From JAJFJD01 sp965228975 (GTDB lineage: Bacteria > Pseudomonadota > Alphaproteobacteria > UBA8366): a DNA stretch of 64,000 nucleotides. Under the pieces are notes generated by a model, which did not search any database, had not been told where the DNA came from, and was given only the letters and a program-made list of their open reading frames with translations. The position numbers were made by a program, and so were the translations under genes. Positions 23,092 to 32,236 of the stretch are shown here, piece after piece; the first letter of the stretch is position 1; every line of letters begins with the position of its first letter. The stretch covers positions 5,626,827-5,690,826 of the forward strand of contig OZ245851.1 in NCBI GenBank assembly GCA_965228975.1, in the 5' to 3' direction.

Positions 23092-23931
23092 ATGACCTTG
23101 AAGATTGCCCCCCTTTCCGAGGATATCGGCGCGGAAGCCAACGGCGTGGACCTGTCGCAGCCGGTCGACGAGGCAACGAAAAATCAGCTTAATCGAGCAT
23201 TTTCCGATCACTCGGTTCTCGCGATCCGAAATCAATCTTTGTCCGCCGAGCAACTGCACGCCGCGGTTCAGAATTTCGGTGAGATCTTCCCGCAGCACAA
23301 CACGCGCTTCGCGCTGCCGGAATGCCCGCAAATTCACTATCTGTGCAACCAGGACCGCTACGAAAACGGCAAGCGCTATATTCCGGGCGCGGGCTATCAC
23401 ACCGATCACTCCAATGACCGGGTGCCGCCAAAGGCAACGGTTTTGCTGGCACTGCAATTGCCGGACTCGGGCGGCGACACGCAATTCGTCAGCATGCATC
23501 GAGCTTATGAAGATTTGCCGGAGGAAACCAAGAAGCGGATCGACGGGATGCAGGCGAAACACGTCTATCAGAGCAAGTACAGCGAGCGGAAGCTGATGGG
23601 CCTCACGCCGGAAGCCAAGAAGAACGTTCCTGACTTCGTGATGCATCCGCTGGTCCGTACCCATCCGGAGACGGGACGCAAGTCGCTTTACCTGAACCCG
23701 ATCCGTATCGAGGCGATCGAAGGCATGTCGGAAGGCGAGGCGCTGCAGCTTCTCGACGACTTACTCGATCACGCAACGCAGGAGAAATACCAGTACCGCC
23801 ACAAGTGGCGCCTGGGCGACATGGTGATGTGGGACAACCGCTGTTTGTTGCACAAGGCGAACGGCGATTATGACCATAGCCAGACACGCTATCTCTACCG
23901 CGTCATGCTGAAGGGCGACGCGCCGCACTGA
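23092..23931 (+). CDS. TauD/TfdA-family dioxygenase
   Basis: A 279-residue Fe(II)/2-oxoglutarate-dependent dioxygenase. The metal triad is HTD (His103, Asp105 in YHTDHS) and His254 in LLHKANGDY, with the 2-oxoglutarate arginine in the following YLYRVML segment. The conserved WDNR just before the distal His is present. Members cleave taurine, alkyl sulfates, aryloxyacids or hydroxylate carnitine precursors; nothing here picks one. AGGAG nine bases before the ATG supports the start. A second family member lies at 46253. Confidence 0.9.
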   Translation: MTLKIAPLSEDIGAEANGVDLSQPVDEATKNQLNRAFSDHSVLAIRNQSLSAEQLHAAVQNFGEIFPQHNTRFALPECPQIHYLCNQDRYENGKRYIPGAGYHTDHSNDRVPPKATVLLALQLPDSGGDTQFVSMHRAYEDLPEETKKRIDGMQAKHVYQSKYSERKLMGLTPEAKKNVPDFVMHPLVRTHPETGRKSLYLNPIRIEAIEGMSEGEALQLLDDLLDHATQEKYQYRHKWRLGDMVMWDNRCLLHKANGDYDHSQTRYLYRVMLKGDAPH

Positions 23932-24164
23932 GCGGTTCGATTGCCGGCGCGCCATTGCGTGATAACGGCATCGCGGTTTCTTGGGGCCGCTGACTTAGGG
24001 CCAGCACCGGGCAACGTTCGAACCGGCGCGTTGCCGGCACTAGACTCCCGCTTGGCCCCCGAAAGCGGACATTAGGGTACTGGATTGGATTTTCGAGCTT
24101 TATTGGCTTTGTGACAGGAAGTCGCTTACAAACGCCGTATCACCGGTCGATGGGAGAAATTGAC

Positions 24165-25028
24165 ATGCGTCTCGTCGCTTACAACACCCAGTATTGTACG
24201 GGTAAGGACGGCCGCGTGGACATCGACCGCATTGTCGGAGAGGTCGTGGAGGCTGATGTAATTGCGATGCAGGAAGTCGATCGCTATTGGTCTCGATCGG
24301 GGATGACCGATCAAGTTCACGAAATAACCAAACGTTTGCCTGAACACCATTGGGTTTACGGTCCGGGCGTTGACCTCGATGCCAGCGTACGCGACAGCGA
24401 AGGCCGATTGGAGAACCGTCGGCGCCAGTTTGGAAACTTGCTGCTGTCACGATCCCCAATTTTGGCTTCAAAAAACCAACTGCTGCCAAAAATGGCCTTT
24501 CACGATCAGTTAAGCATCCAGCGGACGATGCTGGACGGCGTTATTGCCTGCTCTTCTGGTGCCATTCGCGTAGCTTCCGTCCATCTTGCACATTCTGCCG
24601 CGCAAGAACGGCTGGCACAGGTGAGACGATTACGCGAACTGCAGGCAGAATCGGGGCGCGACGGCGGCGTGCTATCCGGTAGGCATGAGAACTGGAACGA
24701 CGCGGCAAATGCCCCGTCTTGGCCGCATAATTCGATCCTTCTGGGTGATTTCAACATGACTCCCGATGACCAGGCCTATGTTGCCATGGTGGGCTTCGAC
24801 GATCCCAAATACGGGCGAATTACTGAAATCGACGGTTACCTGGATGCTTGGATTTGCAGCGGTGGAGATCCGAACGGCGGACATACAAAGTTCGAGGACA
24901 CCGGGAACCGACGGATCGACTACGCGTTTATCAGTCCGGATCTGGCGGACGGCCTCCGGTCAGTCTGGGTCGATTCGGATGCGCAAGGCTCGGATCATCA
25001 GCCTCTATGGATGGAAATCCAGTTGTAA
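24165..25028 (+). CDS. endonuclease/exonuclease/phosphatase family protein
   Basis: A 287-residue Mg-dependent phosphodiesterase-fold enzyme (EEP/DNase I-like). Motifs in order are the N-terminal VAYNTQY, the metal-binding Glu in IAMQEVDR, LLGDFNMTPDD, and the C-terminal GSDHQPLW, so all catalytic positions are present. Substrates in the superfamily range from DNA to sphingomyelin and inositol phosphates. No signal peptide is seen. The ATG at 24165 (MRLVAYNT) is preferred over upstream in-frame starts because the fold begins there and GGGAGA lies upstream. Confidence 0.85.
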   Translation: MRLVAYNTQYCTGKDGRVDIDRIVGEVVEADVIAMQEVDRYWSRSGMTDQVHEITKRLPEHHWVYGPGVDLDASVRDSEGRLENRRRQFGNLLLSRSPILASKNQLLPKMAFHDQLSIQRTMLDGVIACSSGAIRVASVHLAHSAAQERLAQVRRLRELQAESGRDGGVLSGRHENWNDAANAPSWPHNSILLGDFNMTPDDQAYVAMVGFDDPKYGRITEIDGYLDAWICSGGDPNGGHTKFEDTGNRRIDYAFISPDLADGLRSVWVDSDAQGSDHQPLWMEIQL

Positions 25029-25197
25029 GCGCAATTAGTCAGGCTTCCGGCAACGACCGGACATTCTGAAATTTGTACCGTTAGCTTTTGTGTATGCGTG
25101 TAGCGTCGCTCATACGGCTAATGATCTGCAACCCGAAAACTGGTCCAGGCTAATGGAGAGAGTCCGGCTAATCCGAACTCTGAATGTGGAGGACGGG

Positions 25198-25374
25198 ATG
25201 AGCCGGAAACGCTACGCCCCAGAACAGATTATTGACCTGTTGCGAGAGGCGGAGGTTCGCCTGTCGCAAGGCGAGACCGTTGGTGTGATTTGCGGTGGGC
25301 TTGGCATATCGGAGCAGGGTTACTATCGCGGGTGTTGCGACGACTGGCGAGAATGGAAAACTATGAACGGTTAA
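25198..25374 (+). pseudogene. IS3-type transposase OrfA fragment
   Basis: The frame MSRKRYAPEQIIDLLREAEV..GLGISEQGYYR matches the helix-turn-helix start of IS3-family OrfA proteins, then stops after 58 residues. The continuation of OrfA and all of OrfB are missing. Its stop overlaps the end of the convergent cobW-like gene by four bases. No terminal inverted repeats were recognised. Confidence 0.7.
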
Positions 25375-26471
25375 TCTTGATTGCGTGTGTTGGCGATACC
25401 GTCAAGGACGAACGCGTCGAAGCTTTTCTGGATGTCGTCGTCCGCCAGCCCGTTCGTAATCACCACGATGCGCGAAACGCGTTCCGCCCCGGGCCAATCG
25501 GCCATGACGCACGACGGGCTGAACGTGTTACCGACGCCCTGAATCACGACCGGGCGGTCCGCCTCCGCGATTTGGACGATCCCCTTGAGCCGGAGAAAAT
25601 CTTGACCGCGCAACGAATACACGGTTTCCAACCAATGCCTTAACCGGTCCCAACAGAGCGGTGTTGCCGTTTGAATCGTATAGGCGCAAATGTCGCCGTG
25701 CCGGTTGGCGTCCGCGTCATGATGATGGTCATGTGCCGCGGCCCTTTCGTCGAGACCGTGGTGCGCTGCATGCGCTTGGCCTCCGTCCCCGATGCGGCCG
25801 AAATTTCCGGAGGCGATGCGTTCTATCGAACCGGTGTTGGCCGCGAACAGGAGCGCCGGGTCGATGACGCCGTGCCGCACTGTCTTAACCGGCAGGCCCG
25901 GGTTGATCCGCGCCAGCTGCCTCGACAGCCGCTCGACCATCGCCCCTGGCACCAGGTCAGTTTTCGTGATCAGCGCGACATCCGCGAGGGCGACCTGACG
26001 CTGCGCCTCTTCGTAGGCTTCGAGCTGCCGGTCGGCATTCTGCGCGTCGACCGTGACGATGATCGCGTCGAGCCGGCAGCGGTCGGCGATCACCGGCTCG
26101 CCGCGGAGCGTATGAGCGATCGGCAGCGGATCGGCGAGGCCCGTTGTCTCGATGACGATCCGCGAAAACGCCGGAAGCCGCCCTTGAGCGACATTGGTGA
26201 ACAGGTCGCCGATGGTATCGATTAGATCGCCGCGAATGCTGCAACAGATACAACCGCTGTCCATCACTACAGTGTTCTCGAAAGACGAATCCACAAGCTC
26301 GTGATCGATCCCGATCTCGCCGAACTCGTTGACGATAAGCGCCGTGTCGGCCATGCCCGGATGTCGCACCAAATGATTCAGCAGCGTCGTCTTGCCGCTG
26401 CCGAGAAATCCCGTGATGACCAAAACGGGGAGCTGGTTGCTGCCGTCGGTGTGGAGTGTCGGCGAAGGCAT
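25371..26471 (-). CDS. CobW/COG0523-family GTPase
   Basis: A 366-residue G3E GTPase implicated in metal delivery (zinc, cobalt or nitrile hydratase metal). It has Walker A GFLGSGKTT at 21-29, the metal-binding CICC at 74-77, VNEFGEIGIDHE, a TKTD guanine motif and a histidine-rich linker (HDHHHDADANRHGD). A C-terminal CobW_C domain follows (YSLRGQDFLRLKGI). The ATG at 26471 is chosen as the first before the conserved core; 26501 is the alternative. It is divergent from the LVIVD gene. The metal cannot be read from sequence, and no Zur-like box was identified. Confidence 0.88.
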   Translation of the reverse strand: MPSPTLHTDGSNQLPVLVITGFLGSGKTTLLNHLVRHPGMADTALIVNEFGEIGIDHELVDSSFENTVVMDSGCICCSIRGDLIDTIGDLFTNVAQGRLPAFSRIVIETTGLADPLPIAHTLRGEPVIADRCRLDAIIVTVDAQNADRQLEAYEEAQRQVALADVALITKTDLVPGAMVERLSRQLARINPGLPVKTVRHGVIDPALLFAANTGSIERIASGNFGRIGDGGQAHAAHHGLDERAAAHDHHHDADANRHGDICAYTIQTATPLCWDRLRHWLETVYSLRGQDFLRLKGIVQIAEADRPVVIQGVGNTFSPSCVMADWPGAERVSRIVVITNGLADDDIQKSFDAFVLDGIANTRNQD

Positions 26472-26698
26472 GCGTGGCTCTTGTTGTTCCCGATCCAGCA
26501 TGCGACCCGAGCCCGGCAATGCGCCGCAGTCTCGAATCGATCCTTGAAGTATCATGCGCAAACGTGTTGGCATCACAAGTGCCGGATGCCTACCCAAACC
26601 GTCAGGGCCTTTGAATCGGCCGATTGATCGACGATCACGGTGCAATACGGGCCAGCTTTGCGCGCCTGCAACCAAACTGGAAAAGTTAGGGGAATTAC

Positions 26699-27931
26699 AT
26701 GTCCGAGACCGAGATGACCAACATGAAACTGTTGTCACACAACAACCTGCAAGGATTCGGTGGGTTGGGCGAGGGCATGAGCATGCAACTCGCGAAGGAC
26801 GGACGGCGTATTATGTGGCTGGCTCATGAAGGGCCGCCGAAGAATTTCACCGGCGTCGACGTGACGGATCCGCGCGATCCCAGTGTCGTGGTCCAAACCG
26901 ACCTGCCGCATACGAACATGCGGTCGAATTCGCTCGAAGTTTGCGACGACATCATGGCGGTCGCGTATCAGACCTACGGCTGGGACATCGAGAACGCGGG
27001 CATCGAGTTGTTCGATATTTCCGAGCCGGAGAACCCGAAGTCCATTACATTCTTCGACTGTTCTGGACCGCGCTCGCGCGGTGTCCACTGCGTGTGGTAC
27101 GTGGACGGAGAATTCATCCATTGCGCCAGCGGCGCGGCGGACTTTATGCCGCGTCACCCGCGCGACGATCAATGCTATCGAATAATCGACGTGCGCAGTC
27201 CGAGCAAGCCGGAGGAGGTGGGGCGGTGGTGGCTTCCGGGCACTGAAGAGAACGACGACGCGCCGCCGCTACCGAGGCTCTACGATCATGCGCCCGACGA
27301 CCCGAAAGGCCGAGATAACTACCGCGTGCACAATTCGAATGTTTATCCGGAGCGCCCGGACCGCGTCTATATCGGCTATCTCGACGGCGGCGCGATCATC
27401 CTCGATATTTCTGACAAGGCGAACCCGAAGTTCGTTTCGCAGTGGAACCCGCATCCGCCCTACCCGGGCTTCACGCATACGGCGCTTCCGCTGCCGGACA
27501 GGGATCTGATGATCGTTTCGGACGAGAGCAACAAGGAATCGGCGGAGGATTGGCCTAAGTTGACCTGGGTGCTCGACATTCGCGACGAAACCAACCCGGT
27601 ATCGATCTCGACCCTCCCGTTGCCTCCAGTAGAGCAATTCCGCGACCGCGGCGGGCGGTTCGGCTCCCACAATCTGCATGAAAACCGGCCGGGCCCGGCG
27701 TTCCGGTCCGACACCGTGATTTTCGGAACCTTCTTCAACGGCGGCGTACGTGCCTTCGATATCGCCAACCCCTATCAGCCGCGGGAAATCGCGTCTTTCA
27801 TGCCGGCCTGCCCGGAAGGGTCGCGCTACACGGCGAGCCAGATCAACGACGTCTATGTCGACGAGAAGGGCCTCGTCTACGCCGCAGAGCGGATTTCGGG
27901 CGGCCTCTACATCCTCGAGACGAACCTCTGA
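26699..27931 (+). CDS. LVIVD-repeat beta-propeller protein
   Basis: A 410-residue protein of repeated blades with the pattern ..V.(L/I)(F/L)DI(S/R)(D/E)..NP, such as IELFDISEPENPKSI, IILDISDKANPKFV, WVLDIRDETNPVSI and VRAFDIANPYQPREI. This is the LVIVD type seven-bladed propeller. No signal peptide is visible, so it may be cytosolic. Histidines and acidic clusters (HNSN, GSHNLHENR) could line a central metal or ligand site. Enzymatic function is unknown. Confidence 0.75.
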   Translation: MSETEMTNMKLLSHNNLQGFGGLGEGMSMQLAKDGRRIMWLAHEGPPKNFTGVDVTDPRDPSVVVQTDLPHTNMRSNSLEVCDDIMAVAYQTYGWDIENAGIELFDISEPENPKSITFFDCSGPRSRGVHCVWYVDGEFIHCASGAADFMPRHPRDDQCYRIIDVRSPSKPEEVGRWWLPGTEENDDAPPLPRLYDHAPDDPKGRDNYRVHNSNVYPERPDRVYIGYLDGGAIILDISDKANPKFVSQWNPHPPYPGFTHTALPLPDRDLMIVSDESNKESAEDWPKLTWVLDIRDETNPVSISTLPLPPVEQFRDRGGRFGSHNLHENRPGPAFRSDTVIFGTFFNGGVRAFDIANPYQPREIASFMPACPEGSRYTASQINDVYVDEKGLVYAAERISGGLYILETNL

Positions 27932-27940
27932 CGGGTATCG

Positions 27941-28717
27941 TCAGTCGGAGGCGTCGAGAGATATCGGCGGCGTCAACCCTTGTGGTCTGAACGGGCTGCT
28001 GGGATACGCGACGCCACGCCAGAACGACCGAAATGCCGGTGGAAACAGCGATTCCGTGAAGATTTCCGCGCCGGCCACGAGCGCCTCCACCGGAATGGTG
28101 GCGATATGCACGCCCTGGCTCGCGAGACGGTCGCACGCTTCCGCTTCATGCGGCGGCGGCGTGGCGCTGCCGCGCAGGCGCACGGTCAGGACCTGATCGC
28201 CGGCCCAGAACGCGAAATCGTGAATCAACATCTCGCGCGGCGGGTCCTCCAGGTCCCCGGCGAATACAACGGCATTGGGCAATGGCTGCAGCGCGGCGAA
28301 GGCCCAGTCCTCGAGCCGGAATAAGCCGCCCAACGGCCGGGTTGCGCGCTCGATCTCCGCGGCGTTGGCATCGAGGCGCGCCGCGAGGAAGACGAAATAC
28401 CGATCAAGCAGCCGACGCGGATGCTTGGCGAAGACGTCGAGGTCGCGTGCAATATCGGATTTCAGCCGATCCAGCTTGCTGGCCGTGTCGGGTAGGTCCG
28501 CGAGAAAGGCGGGGGCGAACCGCCTGCCGGCGTCGCCGCCCAGGCGCCGCGCCGGCGTGACGCCTGCCTCGACGGCAATGACTCCAGCCGCGTCTTTTCC
28601 GTCCCGCCAATCCGCCATCCGTTGCTGAATGGTACTGTTCGACGGCTTGCGGCCGAAGATTACGACAAAACGATTGGCCATTCGGGAATCTCTGATAGTC
28701 ATCGGTGCGCCAGACAT
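27941..28717 (-). CDS. hypothetical protein
   Basis: A 258-residue protein I do not recognise. It starts MSGAPMTIRDSRMANRFVVIFGRKP, with AAGGA eight bases upstream of the ATG at 28717; starts at 28681 or 28723 are also possible. It is a soluble alpha/beta-looking sequence with many arginines and no membrane segment or signal peptide. The middle part (DIARDLDVFAKHPRRLLDRY) is predicted helical. The end is rich in aromatic residues and proline (FPPAFRSFWRGVAYPSSPFR). It converges with the LVIVD gene nine bases away. Confidence 0.6.
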   Translation of the reverse strand: MSGAPMTIRDSRMANRFVVIFGRKPSNSTIQQRMADWRDGKDAAGVIAVEAGVTPARRLGGDAGRRFAPAFLADLPDTASKLDRLKSDIARDLDVFAKHPRRLLDRYFVFLAARLDANAAEIERATRPLGGLFRLEDWAFAALQPLPNAVVFAGDLEDPPREMLIHDFAFWAGDQVLTVRLRGSATPPPHEAEACDRLASQGVHIATIPVEALVAGAEIFTESLFPPAFRSFWRGVAYPSSPFRPQGLTPPISLDASD

Positions 28718-28895
28718 AGGCATCGTCCTTCGACGCCGCCGGATGTCGGAACTTATAATTTCTTTGAGGATTGGACAAAAAAATCGACCTTCGGCGCTGC
28801 GGCAAGAACGCTGTTGAACCAAAGCTGAATTTAAACTGAGACCAGATCGGCGGTCGTCACGAAAATTAGCCGTTCGATCCGGTCTCGTGCGCGGG

Positions 28896-29690
28896 CTAAA
28901 GCCCAAGGCCCCCGTCGAGCAGAATCGTCTGCCCCGTCATGTAGTCCGACGCAGCGGACGCCAGATAAAGTGTAAGAAATCCTACCTCCCGGAGTTGCCC
29001 CGGGCGTCCCAGCGGCACATCGGATTTCGCCCGTTCGTTTATTTGGCGCACACGTTCCTCACCACCGATGACGACATCGGGAAACAAGCCCGGAGCGATG
29101 CAGTTGACCTGCACGCCATGCGGCGCCCATTCCAATGCCTGTGCCCGCGTGAAGCCTGTAAGCGCCGTTTTGGCTGCGGTGTACAGGACCATGCCGCCAC
29201 CACCCTGGTGTCCGGTCCACGATGAAATATTGATTACCTTGCCGGATCCTCGCTTGAGCATGTGCGGCCCGACCGCCCGCGTGCACAACAGCGCTTCGGT
29301 TAAGTTGATGTCGATGATGAAGGCGAGGTCGTCGTCGGAAATCCGGTCCCATGCTTTGTCACCACCTGGCAACCCGACCAGCGGCGTTCGAATTGAATCG
29401 CCGAGCGCATTGACCAGTACATCGATGCACCCGAGCTTGGTGAGTGCCTCGTCGACCGCCCTCTGCGCGCCGTCGGTCTTCGTAACATCAGCGATCACGG
29501 GAACGACAGTCCGGCCCGTCGCCGACGCAAGCTCCTCCGCGAGCGGCACGACATGCGTGTTTGTTAAGGCATTGATAGCGACGTCGGCGCCGGCCTCGGC
29601 GAGAACTTGCGCAATGCCCTTGCCTATCCCGCGGCCGGCCCCCGTGATGAAAACGGTTCGGCCAGTGACATCAAACTCGGCTGGTATCAT
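28896..29690 (-). CDS. SDR-family NAD(P)-dependent oxidoreductase
   Basis: A 264-residue classical short-chain dehydrogenase/reductase. It has the cofactor motif TGAGRGIGKG near residue 14, a NALG motif in place of NNAG, catalytic Ser in INISSWTG and the YTAAK Tyr-Lys pair. Its end YMTGQTILLDGGLGL is typical of 3-oxoacyl reductase or gluconate-dehydrogenase-like SDRs. The ATG at 29690 follows GGAGA. It may be co-transcribed with the dehydrogenase at 30017-30925, although 326 bases separate them. Substrate unknown. Confidence 0.88.
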   Translation of the reverse strand: MIPAEFDVTGRTVFITGAGRGIGKGIAQVLAEAGADVAINALTNTHVVPLAEELASATGRTVVPVIADVTKTDGAQRAVDEALTKLGCIDVLVNALGDSIRTPLVGLPGGDKAWDRISDDDLAFIIDINLTEALLCTRAVGPHMLKRGSGKVINISSWTGHQGGGGMVLYTAAKTALTGFTRAQALEWAPHGVQVNCIAPGLFPDVVIGGEERVRQINERAKSDVPLGRPGQLREVGFLTLYLASAASDYMTGQTILLDGGLGL

Positions 29691-30016
29691 GGTGTCGTCT
29701 CCAGGCAGTTCTCTATGGTCGGAAAGATTTCGATCGTACGGTAATATTCCCATACGGAGATTCAGCGGCTCAGTCATTCCGGACAATGCGGCGGATGGAT
29801 TGGCTGAAATTCTCACACCGTCCAGTTCTCGACTGATGTGTCAGGGAAAGAAGACTCACTATCCAGGAAGATGTGAACCCCGCGTTGTTAACTGATTCTT
29901 GCGAACGGAAAGTCGCTTCTTCCCGTCGCCTCGAACCCAGACTTACAAATCTCTCCCCGATCGAATTCCGCTGGTACCGGAGCCTCTCAATCACTCGATT
30001 CTGTTGTCAGACCAGT
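29691..30016. other. intergenic stretch
   Basis: About 325 bases upstream of the SDR gene, presumably including its promoter. No gene or repeat seen. Confidence 0.4.
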
Positions 30017-30925
30017 TTAGTCTTCCCGCGGCCCCAGTTTCACGCCGATCATGTTCTCGTACAGCGTAATCATTGAGCTGCCGTCCTTCTTGTTGAGGCC
30101 GGCCGCGCGGGCCATCTGATACACCTGCTGCGAGGCGGCGGCCATGAACATCGGCACGCCGAGGTCCTTTGCGAAGGCGGTTTCCAATTCCTGGTCCTTG
30201 TACGAAATATCAATCGTGCCGCCGGGCGAGAAATCGCCACTCAGGTAGCGCGGCGCAACGGCCTGAAAACTGTTGCTGTTCCCTGTACTGACACTGATTA
30301 CGTCGACCATCTGCCGTGGGTCGAGCCCGGCCTTTGCGCCCAGCGCCATCGCCTCGGCGATGACCACCCTGGTCGACTGGGTGATCATGTTGTTGCAAAG
30401 TTTCATGGCGAGCCCCTGGCCGATTTCGCCCATATGAAAGATCTTTGCCGACATGGCTTCGAACGCCGGCCGGCACGCCTCCACCGCCTCGGCATCGCCG
30501 CCAACGATGATCGACAGATCCCCGGACTCCGCGCGCGGCACCCCGCCGCTAACCGGCGCGTCGAGCATCCCGATGCCGCGATCGGCGAGAGTCGCGTGCA
30601 ACTTCTTGACCATGAGTGGATCGACCGTGGCGCTGCAGACGAAGATGTCGCCTTCCTGCGCGCCCTCGAGAATGCCGCCGTCGCCGAGGACGACATTGCG
30701 TACCTGCGCCGTCGTCTCGACGATGCAGATGACCCTGGAGGCGGCCTGCGCTACACCGGCGGGACCGTTGGCGATCGTCGCGCCGAGGCCCGCGAACCGT
30801 TCGTTCTTGGCCGGATCGATGTCGTAGGCGACCAGGGAAATGCCGGCCTTTAGCAAGTTCGCGGCCATGCCACCGCCCATCATTCCCATGCCAATAAAGC
30901 CGATGGTTTCGTTGCGATCGCTCAT
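30017..30925 (-). CDS. 3-hydroxyisobutyrate/beta-hydroxyacid dehydrogenase family protein
   Basis: A 302-residue NAD(P)-dependent dehydrogenase of the 3-hydroxyisobutyrate, tartronate-semialdehyde and 6-phosphogluconate group. It has the Rossmann motif GFIGMGMMGGGMA at residues 9-21, the substrate-binding DAPVSGGVPRAESG and the catalytic lysine in GLAMKLCNNM. The domain order and length fit the family. Related enzymes oxidise or reduce C3-C4 hydroxyacids, which fits a region with several organic-acid enzymes. The specific acid is not deducible. Confidence 0.9.
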   Translation of the reverse strand: MSDRNETIGFIGMGMMGGGMAANLLKAGISLVAYDIDPAKNERFAGLGATIANGPAGVAQAASRVICIVETTAQVRNVVLGDGGILEGAQEGDIFVCSATVDPLMVKKLHATLADRGIGMLDAPVSGGVPRAESGDLSIIVGGDAEAVEACRPAFEAMSAKIFHMGEIGQGLAMKLCNNMITQSTRVVIAEAMALGAKAGLDPRQMVDVISVSTGNSNSFQAVAPRYLSGDFSPGGTIDISYKDQELETAFAKDLGVPMFMAAASQQVYQMARAAGLNKKDGSSMITLYENMIGVKLGPRED

Positions 30926-31369
30926 TCAATTTCTCCCGATACATTAACATTGAGCCCAGTGATGGAGTCCGCGGCACTGAATCGCAGGGATATGAAATCG
31001 CCTGCCTGATCAACCGCGCAGCGCCACGATTTAATAGGATGACGGCGAGGTTCACCACAATGGCAACGAACCGTACGTTCTCCGGGTCGTATCCCTTGCG
31101 GGACATTATACGATCCAGCGACGGGGGTAAGGGCTGTTTCGGTTTACTCGTCCCTGTCAGCAGACTTCCCATAGGCTGAATCTTGCAATCAGATGTTTGG
31201 CCGACGATTCCGCGTATGCTGCCTACTCGAAAAGGCTAAACTGGCGGTTGGCACTAACCGTGGGGGCAGACCAAGGGGAGCGGTCGGGCGCCGCCAACTT
31301 TCGAGCCGTCGGCGATTGTAATACCATTTCCGGAGGGCGTTACGCGGGCGCATTGAGCGGGAGACGGCG
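30926..31369. other. intergenic stretch between divergent genes
   Basis: About 440 bases separating divergent operons. It must hold both promoters, but no convincing -35/-10 pair or repeat stood out. Confidence 0.4.
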
Positions 31370-32236
31370 ATGAAAACGACTAAAAAACTGCGCGAGCTGT
31401 TGGCGGGCGACGGCATCGTGCTAGCGGGCGGCGCGCACGACGCATTTAGCGCGCGGCTCGTCGAGCAGGCAGGCTTCAAGATGGGCGTGGTGACCGGCGC
31501 AGGCGTGTCGGCCTGCCGCGGCTATCCCGACGTGGGCCTGGTCTCGCTCGAGGAGATGACGCGCAACGCGCGTTACATCGCCGACGCGGTCGACATCCCG
31601 GTGGTGATCGATGCGGACAACGGATATGGCAACGCGATCAACGTGGTGCGCACCGTGCGCGAGTTCGAAAACGCGGGCGTCGCCGGCATCCATATCGAGG
31701 ACCAGACCTGGCCCAAGCGCTGCGGTCACATGTTCGGCAAGTCGCTGATCCCGAAAGAAGAGATGGTGCAGAAGATCCACGCGGCCCTGGACGCGCGGCG
31801 GGACCCGGACTTCGTCGTCATCGCGCGCTGCGACGCGCTGCTGCCGAATGGCCTCGACGACGTGCTCGAGCGCGGCGAGGCCTATATCGAAGCCGGCGCG
31901 GACATGCTGTTCTGCGAGGTGCGGGATTCGATGGAGGAGATCGAAACCATCGCCGAGACTTTCCGCGACCGCGTGCCGCTGCATTGGAACCACAGCCCGA
32001 GCCCGATGGTGCCGCGGCTGTCGGCAACGGAAGTCGAGGCGCTCGGCTACAAGACTTGCTGTTTCTACGTCCAGGCCCTCATGGCCGGCGTCAAGACGAT
32101 GCAGCGCGTGCTGGCGCATATCAATGCGAACGGCACTTCGGCCGGACTCGAAGACGACATGATCGAGTTCGAAGAGCTGTGGGACCTGCTCGGCATCGGC
32201 GATGTGCGGGAGATGGAAAAGAAGTATGCGGTTTGA
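31370..32236 (+). CDS. isocitrate lyase/PEP mutase superfamily lyase
   Basis: A 288-residue TIM-barrel protein of the isocitrate lyase/PEP mutase superfamily. It has the metal-binding DADNGYG, the GIHIEDQTWPKRCGH motif with the active-site cysteine of C-C lyases (methylisocitrate lyase type), and a final WDLLGIGD helix. It probably cleaves a hydroxy-diacid or decarboxylates an oxoacid. Two paralogues lie at 38341 and 39195. The stop overlaps the start of the HyuB gene by 11 bases, so all three (this, hyuB, hyuA) form one unit. GGGAGA precedes the ATG. Confidence 0.85.
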   Translation: MKTTKKLRELLAGDGIVLAGGAHDAFSARLVEQAGFKMGVVTGAGVSACRGYPDVGLVSLEEMTRNARYIADAVDIPVVIDADNGYGNAINVVRTVREFENAGVAGIHIEDQTWPKRCGHMFGKSLIPKEEMVQKIHAALDARRDPDFVVIARCDALLPNGLDDVLERGEAYIEAGADMLFCEVRDSMEEIETIAETFRDRVPLHWNHSPSPMVPRLSATEVEALGYKTCCFYVQALMAGVKTMQRVLAHINANGTSAGLEDDMIEFEELWDLLGIGDVREMEKKYAV

